NCBI GenBank assembly: GCA_963734015.1
Contig: CAVTFG010000015.1
Span: 12,498 to 76,497, forward strand
DNA length: 64,000 bases
Source of the DNA: JALZKA01 sp963734015
GTDB lineage: Bacteria > Actinomycetota > Thermoleophilia > Solirubrobacterales > 70-9
Direction of reading: 5' to 3'
Of this stretch, positions 17,713 through 26,584 are shown in pieces (position 1 is the first letter of the stretch; each line of letters begins with the position of its first letter). The notes beneath the pieces were generated by a model. That model did not search any database and had not been told where the DNA came from. It worked only from the letters and a program-made list of their open reading frames with translations. The position numbers and the translations under genes were made by a program.

Positions 17713-19202
17713 GTGGGAGGACACCGAACATCGGTGGTGCCCGGCAGGGCACGACTCGCGGCCGCGGCCGCGCTCGCCGCATTCGTGGCAGCCATTGGGA
17801 CCTTGAATGCCGGCGGCGACGCAGCGGCGGCCGGCCCGGGCGACCCGCCGAACGTGGTGTTGGTTTTCACCGACGACCAGGACGCCGCCTCGCTCAAGGT
17901 CATGAAGGGCGTCAAGCGCAAGCTGGGCAATCGTGGAGCGACCTTCAAGAACGCCTTCGCGGTCTATCCGCTGTGCTGCCCCTCGCGCGCGACGCTCCTG
18001 ACCGGCCAGTACCCGCACAACCACGGCGTCCTCGACAACGGCGGGCCCGAGGGGGGAGTCCATGCGTTCGACGAGTCCGTGACCCTCGCGACCGCGCTCG
18101 AGGAGGCGGGCTACCGGACCGGGTACATCGGCAAGTACCTGAACGGCTATCCCCCGCTGGCGCGCGAGGACCCCGAGGCCGCGATCCCACCGGGCTGGAA
18201 CCGCTGGTTCGGGATGGTCGACGCGGGCCAGTACGAGTGGTCGATCAACGCGAACGGGAGCCTCCGCAAGTTCGGGCGCGAGCCCCGCGACTACCAGACC
18301 GATGTGCTTCGGAAGCTCGGCGCGGACTTCATCCGCCAGCGCAGCGGCAGGAACAAGCCACCCTTCTTCCTGATGGTCGGCACGAACGCTCCACACGGCG
18401 AGCCGGGGCGCGGGTTCGCGGATCGCAACCCCCGCCCGGCGAAGCGCCACGTGGGCACGTTCGAGTCCCTCGGCGTCCCCGACGTCCCGTCGTTCAACGA
18501 GGCCGACGTCTCGGACAAGCCGCGAGTTCCTCCAGAGTGCCGAGGATCAAGGGCAAGGGCCGCCGGGAGCTGCGCGACCGCTACCGGGGTCGCCTCGAGA
18601 GCCTGCTGTCCGTGGACGACCTGGTCACCGGCCTCCTCGCCGAGCTCCGCCGCCGGAACGAGCTGCGGAACACCCTCTTCATCTTCACCTCGGACAACGG
18701 CTTCCTGCTGGGCGAACACCGCCTGGAGCGCAAGCGTCTGCTCTACGAGGAGAGCGCACAGGTGCCCTTGGTCATGCGCGGTCCGGGCGTCAACCGCGGG
18801 GCCGACCGCAAGCAGCTCGTCGGCAACATCGACCTCGCGCCCACGATCTACGACGCCACGGGGGTCAACCCGCCGAACTCGCTCGAGCCGGACGGGGTCT
18901 CGCTGCTGAACGTCGTCGACGATCCGGGCGCGTTCCGGAACCGGGATCTCCTGCTCGAGAACTTCCACCTCGGCTCGAACGACGGGGTCGGCAAGGCGAT
19001 TCGAACGCCGGAGGCGATCCTGATCGAGCAGCGCGTGGACGGGACGGCGCACCACGAGCTGTATGACCTCGATCCGGACAGCAGCGGCTACGACCCGTAC
19101 GAGCTCGAGAACCAGTACGAGAACCCCAAGTACTCGGGGCTGCGGGCCGACCTCGAGGACCGGTTGGACGAGGTCCGCAACTGTCAGGGGAATCAATGCT
19201 GA
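17713..19202 (+). CDS. Secreted sulfatase, paralogue 2, frame break near 18525
   Basis: Paralogue of the gene at 16195. The GTG at 17713 leads to a signal peptide (RLAAAAALAAFVAAIGTL), VVLVFTDDQDAASLKVM, and the formylglycine signature LCCPSRATLLTGQYPHNHG. After DVSDKP the frame is lost around 18520-18540; the first paralogue reads DKPEFLRRSP here and this gene has the bases for EFLQS and then PRIKGKGRRELRDRYRGR in another frame, so one or two single-base errors are enough. The second part has FTSDNGFLLGEHRLERKRLL and ends RNCQGNQC. The stop overlaps the next ATG (ATGCTGA), so it is coupled to the VCBS-repeat gene. Confidence 0.85.
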
Positions 19203-20443
19203 GGAGCCGGGCCTGGCTGGTGCCGGCAGTCCTGGGGGCGGCGGCCTCCTTCGCCGCCGACGGGCACGCGGAGGCGACGCTAGACGTCCAGGCCAGGAAC
19301 GCGAGCTGGGCGGCTGCCATCAGCGGCTTCTCGCACACCTACGGGGCGACCGTCGCCGACTGGAACTCAGACGGCTGGGACGACGTCCTCCTCAACAAGC
19401 ACTACGAGTCATTCCCCCGACTGATGGTCAACACCGGAGGTGAGTTCACCGACGTCACCGACGACGCCTTCACGACGCATCCCCGCCGTCGCGACCGCCA
19501 CGGGTGCGCGGCCGCGGACGTCGACCTGGACGGGCATCTCGACCTCTACTGCGCGGCCGGCGGCAGGCACGGCGGCATCGGGCCGAATCGCAAGGAGCTC
19601 TGGCTGCAGGACGCGGACGGCTCCTTCACCGAGCACGCCAGGGAGTGGGGCGTACGCGACGAGTTCGGCCGCGGGCGGCAGGCGACGTTCGTCGATGCGA
19701 ACGGCGACGAGTTCCCCGATCTCTACGTCACGAACCAGCAGCCACGAAAGGACGGGCTCCCCGGCCCGAACCGGCTGTTTCTCAACGTTGACGGCGAGCG
19801 GTTCCGGAACGCACCCGGATTCGGGGTCAACCGCCGGATCGGCGGCGACGCCGTTCAGGCGATGGACTTCGACCTGGACGGGCGGGAGGACCTCTTCCTG
19901 TGCAGCCAGAAGGGGATCCGGATCTTCCGCAACGTGGCCGGCAAGCGGTTTCAGGACATCACCGGGCGCGCGCGGGCGAACGGACAGTGCCGGCACGCTG
20001 CGCTCGGGTTCGTGAACGGCGATGCCCGGCCCGACCTGGTAACCCTCGACAAGGACCGCCTCCAGGTGACGTTGCACGGGAAGAAGGGCCGCCTGCAGCG
20101 CAAGCCGGAGTTCGAGCAGCGGATCAAGCGGGCGCTGACGTTCGCGCTCGGCGACGTCAACCACGACCAGATTCTGGACATCTACGTCGTCCGATCGAGC
20201 GAGTTTGACCCGAGGCGCCCCGCCGACAACCAGCGCGACGCGCGTGACGTGATGCTCGCCTCGAACGGAAGTGTCCGCCGGCTCGCGCGGCTCCAGCTGC
20301 CGCAGATCTCGAAGGGGATCGGCGAGTCGGTGACCGCGATCGACCACGACGGAAACGGGCTCAGCGACTTCATCGTCATGAACGGGCGCTTCGATGCGCG
20401 CGGACCGATCCGGCTGGTCGCGTTCTACCCGCGCGAGCCGTAG
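19196..20443 (+). CDS. Secreted VCBS/FG-GAP repeat protein
   Basis: 415 residues with a signal peptide (RAWLVPAVLGAAASFAADGHA). Repeats of the VCBS/FG-GAP type with calcium-binding Asp-rich loops: ADWNSDGWDDVLLN, ADVDLDGHLDLYC, VDANGDEFPDLYV, MDFDLDGREDLFL, VNGDARPDLVT, GDVNHDQILDIYV and IDHDGNGLSDFIV, about seven blades, consistent with a beta-propeller. Such proteins bind carbohydrates or proteins at the cell surface. The ATG overlaps the stop of the sulfatase by seven bases, so the two are made together; the propeller may present the sulfated glycan to the sulfatase. Ends two bases from a convergent sulfotransferase gene. Confidence 0.85.
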   Translation: MLRSRAWLVPAVLGAAASFAADGHAEATLDVQARNASWAAAISGFSHTYGATVADWNSDGWDDVLLNKHYESFPRLMVNTGGEFTDVTDDAFTTHPRRRDRHGCAAADVDLDGHLDLYCAAGGRHGGIGPNRKELWLQDADGSFTEHAREWGVRDEFGRGRQATFVDANGDEFPDLYVTNQQPRKDGLPGPNRLFLNVDGERFRNAPGFGVNRRIGGDAVQAMDFDLDGREDLFLCSQKGIRIFRNVAGKRFQDITGRARANGQCRHAALGFVNGDARPDLVTLDKDRLQVTLHGKKGRLQRKPEFEQRIKRALTFALGDVNHDQILDIYVVRSSEFDPRRPADNQRDARDVMLASNGSVRRLARLQLPQISKGIGESVTAIDHDGNGLSDFIVMNGRFDARGPIRLVAFYPREP

Positions 20444-20445
20444 GC

Positions 20446-21369
20446 TCAGCGCGGCGCCGGGGCCCAATCCACGCCCTCGCGCTGCAGCTTGCGCAGGACG
20501 CGCCGGTAGCGGCGGTCGACCCGGCGGGCGTCGGCGGGAGCCATTCGCTGCCGCCAGGCGCCAACGTGGGCGCGCTCCGCGGAGATCTCGCGCTCGAAGT
20601 ACTCGCGCATCGGGCCGGCGTCCGCGATCTCCAGGAACCCGACCACGCGCTCGAACGTGCGGTCGCGGTCGTGGGCCGTGAGGTCGTCGAGGTGGACGGT
20701 GATCGCCCGGCCGTCCGGCAGGGAGCGCATCGCGGCGCCCGCGGCGCTGACCATCTCCTCCCACTTGGCCAACGCCAGCATCGGGTCGTCGGTGAGGTCC
20801 ACCTTCTTGAGCGTCCCGGCGACGACCGCCCGGCCGTCGCGGACCATGTTGATGAACTTCGCGCCCGGAAACAGCTCGAGCAGGAACGGCGCGAACTCGA
20901 TCACCGGCCCCGTGATCTCCACCCACGCCTGCTTGCCGGCCTCCTGGGCGGCCGGATCGAGGAGGCGGCGGACGAGGCGCCTGGAGGCGTCGACGGGGTC
21001 GGTCTCGAAGGCGGATTCGAATTCGGCCAGCGCGGCCTCCAGCTGCTCCGGTGTCGCCACCCGCTTGAGGCCGTTGCGGCGGTTGGCGCCACGCACGTAC
21101 CAGCGGCCCCGCATCTTCTCGAGGAACGCGTCCATCGAGGTGTTGCCCGCCACCAGGTCGGGCAGGCCGCCGCGCCACGCGTGGAAGCGGACCTCCGTGG
21201 GAATCCAGTGGTAGCGCGGGCCGGCGTCGATCAGGCGGCCCATGACGTGGGTGCCCGAGCGCCCGACGCCGCCCACGAAGACGGGCTCCGGGAAGTCGGC
21301 CTGCGACGCGGAGTCCGAAGGACGAAGCGGAGCCCCGCCGTCGTTGAGGCGGCTGGTATTAGCGCTCAC
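20446..21369 (-). CDS. Sulfotransferase, last gene of a four-paralogue operon
   Basis: 307 residues. PEPVFVGGVGRSGTHVMGRL is the 5'-phosphosulfate loop; KFINMVRDGRAVVAGTLKKV the 3'-phosphate region; the C-terminus carries the motif AHVGAWRQRMAPADARRVDR shared by all four operon members. The N-terminus (ANTSRLNDGGAPLRPS) is an extra 20 residues encoded by dispersed repeat copy C (21309-21360). GTG at 21369 overlaps the stop of the upstream gene (GTGA). Presumed to sulfate a sugar or lipid acceptor; acceptor unknown. Confidence 0.88.
   Translation of the reverse strand: MSANTSRLNDGGAPLRPSDSASQADFPEPVFVGGVGRSGTHVMGRLIDAGPRYHWIPTEVRFHAWRGGLPDLVAGNTSMDAFLEKMRGRWYVRGANRRNGLKRVATPEQLEAALAEFESAFETDPVDASRRLVRRLLDPAAQEAGKQAWVEITGPVIEFAPFLLELFPGAKFINMVRDGRAVVAGTLKKVDLTDDPMLALAKWEEMVSAAGAAMRSLPDGRAITVHLDDLTAHDRDRTFERVVGFLEIADAGPMREYFEREISAERAHVGAWRQRMAPADARRVDRRYRRVLRKLQREGVDWAPAPR
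21309..21360 (-). repeat. Dispersed GC-rich repeat, copy C, at the 5' end of a sulfotransferase gene
   Basis: CGGAGTCCGAAGGACGAAGC then GGAGCCCCGCCGTCGTTGAG and GCGGCTGGT on the plus strand; matches copies in mazG and at 14371. It codes for the N-terminal extension of the 20446 protein. The paralogue at 22229 has a similar but more divergent extension. Confidence 0.6.
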
Positions 21370-22232
21370 CGGCGGCCGGGCTCCGGCACCCAGTCGATCC
21401 CCTCGCGGCGGAGCCGGCGCACGAGGCGCCGGTAGCGGCGATCGACCCAGCGCGCGTCGGCGGGCGCCATGCGCTCGCGCCAGGCGCCGACGTGGGCCTT
21501 CTCCGGGCTGATCGTCTCGTCGAAGTAGTCGCGCATCGGCTTGGGGTCGTCGAGCTCGAGGTACTCGACGAGGCGCTGGAACTGGTGGTCGCGATCGTGG
21601 GCCGTCAGGTCGTCCAGGAAGATCGTCAGGACGGCGTCAGCGGGCATCTGGCGCAGCGCGGCGTCGGACCGCCGGACGCGCATGGCCCAGTGGCCGAACG
21701 CCTGCTGGAGGTCGTCGGTCATGTCGCGCTTCTTCAGGATCGCCGCGGTCACGGCGCGCCCGTCGCGCACCATGTGGATGAAGCGGGCCCGGGGAAAGAG
21801 CTTCAGCAGGGTCGGCGCCATGCGGATGTTCGATCCGGACAGGTCGACCCAGGCCGGCTTGCCGGCGCGCTCGGCGCTGGGGTCGAGGATCTCACGCACC
21901 AGACGGCGCCCGGAGTCCCAGGGGCTGTCCGGGAAGTCGCTGCGGAAGCGCTCGACCGCGGTCTCGAGGTCATCTCGCTCCATGATCACCTGGAGGCCGC
22001 GGTGCTGCTGCATGCCGCGCTGCCACCACTGGCCGAGGACGCGCTCGCAGTAGGCGTCGAGGTCGGTGTTGCCGTTCAGCAGGTCCGTGAGCCCACCGGT
22101 GCCGCAGTGGAAGCGCGACTCCACCGCGATCAGGTGATACCACGGGTGCGAGTTCAGGAGCCGGCCGATCGCGTGGGTGCCGCTGCGGGCGGAGCCGCCC
22201 ACGAAGACGGGCTCCGGGAAGTCCGCGCTCAT
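21366..22232 (-). CDS. Sulfotransferase, third gene of the four-paralogue operon
   Basis: 288 residues, compact form without N-terminal extension: MSADFPEPVFVGGSARSGTH. 3'-phosphate region RFIHMVRDGRAVTAAILKKR, C-terminal AHVGAWRERMAPADARWVDR. Differences from its neighbours concentrate in the region GTGGLTDLLNGNTDLDAYCE through MQQHRGLQVIMERDD, which in sulfotransferases contacts the acceptor. ATG at 22232 overlaps the upstream stop by four bases (ATGA). Confidence 0.88.
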   Translation of the reverse strand: MSADFPEPVFVGGSARSGTHAIGRLLNSHPWYHLIAVESRFHCGTGGLTDLLNGNTDLDAYCERVLGQWWQRGMQQHRGLQVIMERDDLETAVERFRSDFPDSPWDSGRRLVREILDPSAERAGKPAWVDLSGSNIRMAPTLLKLFPRARFIHMVRDGRAVTAAILKKRDMTDDLQQAFGHWAMRVRRSDAALRQMPADAVLTIFLDDLTAHDRDHQFQRLVEYLELDDPKPMRDYFDETISPEKAHVGAWRERMAPADARWVDRRYRRLVRRLRREGIDWVPEPGRR

Positions 22233-23161
22233 GCCGATCGCTCCGGCGTCGGAATCCAGGTGACTCCCTCGCGGCGCAGCCGGCGCAGCTCCCGCCTGTA
22301 GCGGCGGTCGATCCAGCGAGCATCGGCGGGCGCGACCCGTTGCCGCCATTCGCCGATGTGGGCCCGCTCCGCTCGGATCTCGTTGTCGAAGTGGTCGCGC
22401 ATCCCGCTCGGATCCTCGACCTGGAGGAATTGCACCAGCCGATCGAACGTGGCCTCGCGGTCGTTCGCGGCGAGGTCCTCGAGACTGACCGTCAGCGCCG
22501 AGCCCGCCGGGAGAGCGTCCAGGGCCGCGTGCGAGCGCTCCACTCGGCGCAGCCAGTGCTCGAACGCCTGCTCTCGGTCGTCGCTCATGTCGCGCTTTCG
22601 CAGGATGGCCGCGGTCACGGCGCGGCCGTCTCTGACCATGTTGATGAACCGTGCGTCCGGGAACAGCTGGGCCAGGACCACCGCGCTCGGCAGGTTGGGA
22701 CCCGAGATGTCGACCCAGCTCGGCTTGCCCGCACGCGCGGCACACGGATCGAGGATCGCCCGCACGAGCTCGCGCGCTGCCTCTGGCCGATCCCGCGTGA
22801 ACGCGCTGCGAAACGCGGCAACGGCCTGCTCCAGCGCCGGGCGGTCGATGACCCGGTGGAGCCCTGCGTCGCTCTTCAGCCCTCGCTGCCACCAGAAGCC
22901 GAGCAGGCGCTCGCAGAAGGCGTCCAGGTCGGTTTCGCCCTCGAGCAGATCGGTCAGGCCCCCGCCCGCGCAGTGAAAGCGCGACTCCCACACCAGGTGG
23001 TAGCGGGGGTGTGCGCCGATCAGGCCGCCGATCGCATGGGAGCCGCTGCGCGCCGAGCCGCCCACGAAGACGGGCTCCGGGAAGTCTCGCGATGCGGGGC
23101 TCGGCGAATCCAGGGGGGCCTTCCCGTCGCCGAGGCGGGTGTTGGTGATGGCGTCGCTCAT
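22229..23161 (-). CDS. Sulfotransferase, second gene of the four-paralogue operon
   Basis: 310 residues. The N-terminal 25 residues (SDAITNTRLGDGKAPLDSPS) resemble the repeat-encoded extension of the 20446 protein; the core then starts DFPEPVFVGGSARSGSHAIG. Other motifs: RFINMVRDGRAVTAAILRKR and AHIGEWRQRVAPADARWIDR. ATG at 23161 overlaps the upstream stop by four bases. The Ser-for-Thr change in the phosphosulfate loop (SGSH) is conservative. Confidence 0.88.
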   Translation of the reverse strand: MSDAITNTRLGDGKAPLDSPSPASRDFPEPVFVGGSARSGSHAIGGLIGAHPRYHLVWESRFHCAGGGLTDLLEGETDLDAFCERLLGFWWQRGLKSDAGLHRVIDRPALEQAVAAFRSAFTRDRPEAARELVRAILDPCAARAGKPSWVDISGPNLPSAVVLAQLFPDARFINMVRDGRAVTAAILRKRDMSDDREQAFEHWLRRVERSHAALDALPAGSALTVSLEDLAANDREATFDRLVQFLQVEDPSGMRDHFDNEIRAERAHIGEWRQRVAPADARWIDRRYRRELRRLRREGVTWIPTPERSA

Positions 23162-24039
23162 GAGGTTCGGGCGTCGGGCTCGGGCACCCAGGTTAGGCCC
23201 TGGCGCCGCAGCTTCCGGACGAGGCGGCGGTAGTGGCGGTCGACCCAGCGGGCGTCCGCCGGCGCCATCCGCTCGCGCCAGGCTCCGACGTGAGCGCGCT
23301 CCGCGGATATCTCGCCGTCGAAGTACTCGCGCATCGGGGCCGGGTCGTCCAGTTCGAGGAACGACGCGAGGCGCTCGAACGAGCCTTCGCGATCGTGCGC
23401 GGCGAGGTCCTCGAGGAACACCGAGAGCACGCTGTCGTCGCCCAGGTCCTGCCGCGACGACTCGGCCGCCCGGACCATGCCCTCCCAGCGCTCCAGCGCG
23501 CGCGAGGGCTCGTCGGTCAGGTTGACCTTCTTGAGCGTGGCGGCGACGACGGCGCGCCCGTCGCGGGCCATGTTCACGAACTTGGCCCGCGGGAAGAGGC
23601 TCCGTAGGAAGCCCGCGTACTCGATCGTCCCTCCGGTCGCCTCGACCCAAGAGAGCTTGCCGCGCGCGCCCGCCTCCTCGCCGAGGAGCGCCTCGATCAG
23701 GTCGCGGCTCGCTTCCGCGGGCGCCTCGGTGAAGCGCTGCTCGAAGCGCGCGAGCGCGGCGTCGAACGTCTCGCTGCCGCAGATGCGGTGCAGGCCCTGG
23801 CGCTGGTTGGCACCGCGCTGCCACCAGTGGCCGCGCATGCGTTCGAGGAACTCGCCGAGCGTGGTGTGTCCGGCACAGAGGTCGGGCAGACCGCCTTCCC
23901 AGGCGTGAAACCGGGCCTCGGTGCGCACCCTGTGGTAGCGCGGCCCGGCCCCGATCAGCCGGGCCATCACGTGCGTCCCGGAGCGCCCGACGCCGCCGAC
24001 GAAGATGGGATGGGGGAAGTCGAGCTGGGGCTCGGCCAT
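23158..24039 (-). CDS. Sulfotransferase, first gene of the four-paralogue operon
   Basis: 293 residues from ATG 24039 (MAEPQLDFPHPIFVGG). VGRSGTHVMARLI is the phosphosulfate loop, KFVNMARDGRAVVAATLKKV the 3'-phosphate region, AHVGAWRERMAPADARWVDR the shared C-terminal motif. TACCCT on the minus strand (24056-24051) is 11 bases upstream of the start, so this is the promoter-proximal gene and a leaderless one. The product resembles the 20446 protein more than the two middle ones (FHAWEGGLPDL against FHAWRGGLPDL), which suggests the operon grew by duplication of two ancestral types. Confidence 0.88.
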   Translation of the reverse strand: MAEPQLDFPHPIFVGGVGRSGTHVMARLIGAGPRYHRVRTEARFHAWEGGLPDLCAGHTTLGEFLERMRGHWWQRGANQRQGLHRICGSETFDAALARFEQRFTEAPAEASRDLIEALLGEEAGARGKLSWVEATGGTIEYAGFLRSLFPRAKFVNMARDGRAVVAATLKKVNLTDEPSRALERWEGMVRAAESSRQDLGDDSVLSVFLEDLAAHDREGSFERLASFLELDDPAPMREYFDGEISAERAHVGAWRERMAPADARWVDRHYRRLVRKLRRQGLTWVPEPDARTS

Positions 24040-24050
24040 GGCGGCGAGCA

Positions 24051-24081
24051 AGGGTATTCGCAGGCCGCGTCCTCCTATCCT
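24051..24081. promoter_or_regulatory. Divergent leaderless promoters of two sulfotransferase operons
   Basis: Minus strand TACCCT (24056-24051) serves the four-paralogue operon starting at 24039; plus strand TATCCT (24076-24081) lies 10 bases before ATG 24092. Confidence 0.5.
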
Positions 24082-24091
24082 TGGCGTCTCC

Positions 24092-25048
24092 ATGGCCGCG
24101 GAAAGCCCACAGCCGCGGCGAGACGGCCCCGCCCCGATCCTGTTCGTCGGCGGTACCGGCCGCAGCGGCACGCACGTGGTCGCCAAGCTCGCCGCCCGGA
24201 ACTCCAACTACCGGCTCGTCCCGGTCGAATGCCGGTTCCATACGGACGTGGAGGGCTTCCCGGGGCTCCTCGCAGGAGACGTTTCGAAGCGCGCGTTCCT
24301 GAAGCGGATGCAGGGGTTCTGGTGGCGGGGGTTCCAGACGGACCGTCTGCGGGGCCTCCATCGCTTCGTGCCGCGCGAGCGCTTCGACGAGGCGCTCGCG
24401 GCCTTCGACGGCCGGTTCGACGAGGATCGCGAGGATGCGTGCCGCCGGCTCTTCCTCGACCTCCTCTGGCCGGTCACGACGGAGGGCCGCTCCGGCGAGG
24501 CGTCGGGAATCGTCGAGCAGAGCTGCGACGTCGTCGCGCAGGCGCCGACCCTCGCGCGCCTCTTCCCCGAGGCGAGGTTCGTGCACGTGGCGAGGGACGG
24601 TCGCGACGCCTCGGCGTCACGCGTCTCGCAGCGCCGCTGGCTCGTGTACCCCCGCACCCGCAAGCAGGGCCTCGAGTGGTGGGAGCGCCGGATTCGCGCC
24701 ATCGACGAGGGCTCGAAGGCGATTCCGGAGGGCTCGTTCCTGGAGCTGGGCCTCGACGACTTCCTGACCCGCGGGGCGCGGAAGGATTCGATCGAGGAGC
24801 TCGCGAGCTTCGCGGGCGTCGGCGCGGGAATGCGAATGCGCCACTTCATGCGTCGCAGGATGAACCCCGGCCGGGCGAACCGCGGCCGCTGGCGTCGCGG
24901 CCTCGAGCCGGATGCGCAGGCGAAGGTCGAGCGCGAATACGTCGAGGTGCTCGAACGGCTCGAGCGCGACGGGATCACCTGCGCTCCGATCCTCAGGCGC
25001 GCCCTCGAGCGCGAGCGCGCCGAGGGCTCCGAGCGCGCCGTCGCCTGA
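24092..25048 (+). CDS. Sulfotransferase
   Basis: 318 residues, ATG at 24092 supported by TATCCT. ILFVGGTGRSGTHVVAKLA is the phosphosulfate loop; RFVHVARDGRDASASRVSQR the 3'-phosphate region; a basic C-terminal part (GMRMRHFMRRRMNPGRANRG) replaces the AHVGAWR motif of the neighbouring operon. It belongs with the gene at 31284, which shares GGTGRSGTHV, the RGLHRFVPRERF/LGLHRIVPRERF phrase and an ending in CAPILRR. TGA overlaps the next ATG by one base, coupling it to a glycosyltransferase. Confidence 0.9.
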   Translation: MAAESPQPRRDGPAPILFVGGTGRSGTHVVAKLAARNSNYRLVPVECRFHTDVEGFPGLLAGDVSKRAFLKRMQGFWWRGFQTDRLRGLHRFVPRERFDEALAAFDGRFDEDREDACRRLFLDLLWPVTTEGRSGEASGIVEQSCDVVAQAPTLARLFPEARFVHVARDGRDASASRVSQRRWLVYPRTRKQGLEWWERRIRAIDEGSKAIPEGSFLELGLDDFLTRGARKDSIEELASFAGVGAGMRMRHFMRRRMNPGRANRGRWRRGLEPDAQAKVEREYVEVLERLERDGITCAPILRRALERERAEGSERAVA

Positions 25049-26544
25049 TGCCTGACCCGCGGCGAATCCTGTTCGTCACCTCGAACGGGACCGGCCTCGG
25101 CCATCTCACCCGGTCGATGGCGATCGCCCGTCGCCTCGATCCGGAAGTCGAGCCGTTCGTCATCACCTTCTCCGCCGCTGCACCCGTGGTCCGCGACCAG
25201 GGGTTCCCGGTCGAGTACATCGCGTCCTACGACCGGCCCGGGGCGGGGACCGACCTGAGCTGGACCTACCGGGCGCGTGACCGGCTGCGCGTCGCGATCG
25301 CCGAGATCGCGCCGGAGGTCGTGGTCTTCGACGGAACCCATCCGTACGAGCGCCTGCTGCCGGCGCTGCGTTCGACCGGAGCCGCGCTCGTGTGGTGCCG
25401 CAGGGCGATGTGGCGGCCCGACGCCGATACAGCGCCCCTGCACCGCACACACCTGTTCGACGCCGTGCTCGAGCCCGGCGAGCTGGAACCGGCGGCGGAC
25501 CGGGGCCCGACGGCCGGGCGGCGGTCCGAGGCGCACGCGGTCGATCCCATCGTCCTGCTCGACCGCTCGGAGCTCGACGGGCGCGCCGACTCCGAACGCG
25601 CACTCGGCCTCGATCCGGAGAAGCGGCACGTGCTGGTACAGCTCGGACAGGGCGCCGGGGTGCGAACGGCTACGGCCGCCGGCCTGCGGCATGTGGCCCG
25701 GATGCCGGGTGTCCAGGCCGCCGCGCTCGCCTCGCACCTCTCGGCGCTCGACGACGTGCCCGAGGGGGTCGTCCGGTTGGAGGCGACCTATCCGATCGCC
25801 CGGCACTTCGCCGCCTTCGACGCCGCCGTCTCGGCCGCCGGCTACAACGCTTTCCATGAGCTGACCGCCGCCCGGGTGCCCGCGCTGTTCGTGCCGATCG
25901 ACCGCCAGACCGACGACCAGGCCGCGCGCGCCCGCGGCGCCGAGCGCGCGGGCACCGGGCTCGCCGTCGGCGGTCCGGAGGATCCGGCCTTCGAGGCCCG
26001 GCTCGACGAGCTCCTGAACCCAGCGCGGCAGGCCGCCCTTCGGGCGAAGCTGGACGGGGTGGGGGAGTGGCGCGGCGGTGAGCAGGCGGCGCGGTGGCTT
26101 GAGGGCCTGGCCGCCGAGCGGGGTCGGGGGCCGGCTGCCGTCGGCGAGCCCGCCGCGCCGAGCACCGCCGTGCGTGCGCGCCGCGCCTGGATCTTCGCCT
26201 CGAGCGTGCCGCGGACCCTGGCGCGCGTCGCCTCCCAACGGCTCCGCCGCCCACGCACCCGTGTGATCGTGCTTGCGTTCGGCGTTCCCGAGGCGGAATA
26301 CGAGGGCGAGGTGCGGCGCGCGCTGGCGGAGGCCGGCGAGCCGCCCGAGCGGGTCCTCGTGATCACCGATCGGCTGGACTTCACACCGCTGCTCGCCGCA
26401 GGGGTCGGGTTCGAGCACGTGCCCGCCGACGGCGAGCGGCAGCCGGAGCTGGCCGCGGACGGCTATTCGCGCTTCAGGGACCGCCGAATCGAGCTGATCC
26501 GGGCACGCAGGCCACGCCCGAGCAGGGTGATCGAGCTGCGCTGA
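25048..26544 (+). CDS. GT-B glycosyltransferase (MurG/UGT-like)
   Basis: 498 residues. RRILFVTSNGTGLGHLTRSM at the N-terminus is the acceptor-side Gly-rich loop of MurG and UDP-glycosyltransferases; VLVQLGQGAGVRT starts the nucleotide-sugar domain; FDAAVSAAGYNAFHELTAAR is the donor-binding motif; PVPIDRQTDDQAARARG-type residues near 290 follow the HxD-like pattern. The last 130 residues (from RRAWIFASSVPRTLARVA) are an extra domain ending in a Rossmann-like stretch (TRVIVLAFGVPEAEYEG). Coupled to the sulfotransferase upstream. Presumably transfers a sugar to the glycan made here; donor not inferable. Confidence 0.85.
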   Translation: MPDPRRILFVTSNGTGLGHLTRSMAIARRLDPEVEPFVITFSAAAPVVRDQGFPVEYIASYDRPGAGTDLSWTYRARDRLRVAIAEIAPEVVVFDGTHPYERLLPALRSTGAALVWCRRAMWRPDADTAPLHRTHLFDAVLEPGELEPAADRGPTAGRRSEAHAVDPIVLLDRSELDGRADSERALGLDPEKRHVLVQLGQGAGVRTATAAGLRHVARMPGVQAAALASHLSALDDVPEGVVRLEATYPIARHFAAFDAAVSAAGYNAFHELTAARVPALFVPIDRQTDDQAARARGAERAGTGLAVGGPEDPAFEARLDELLNPARQAALRAKLDGVGEWRGGEQAARWLEGLAAERGRGPAAVGEPAAPSTAVRARRAWIFASSVPRTLARVASQRLRRPRTRVIVLAFGVPEAEYEGEVRRALAEAGEPPERVLVITDRLDFTPLLAAGVGFEHVPADGERQPELAADGYSRFRDRRIELIRARRPRPSRVIELR

Positions 26545-26571
26545 GTGCCCGGTGGTGCCGGGCGCGCCGCG

Positions 26572-26577
26572 TATCCT
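26572..26577 (+). promoter_or_regulatory. -10 box TATCCT of a leaderless sulfotransferase gene
   Basis: TATCCT seven bases before ATG 26585; decides that start against an upstream GTG. Confidence 0.6.
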
Positions 26578-26584
26578 CATCGCG

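Noticed and set aside
22229..26544. Very long open frames opposite to the sulfotransferase and glycosyltransferase genes
   Set aside because: They are antisense to genes with clear catalytic motifs, have Arg/Pro/Ala-biased composition and no family signature; expected in GC-rich DNA.
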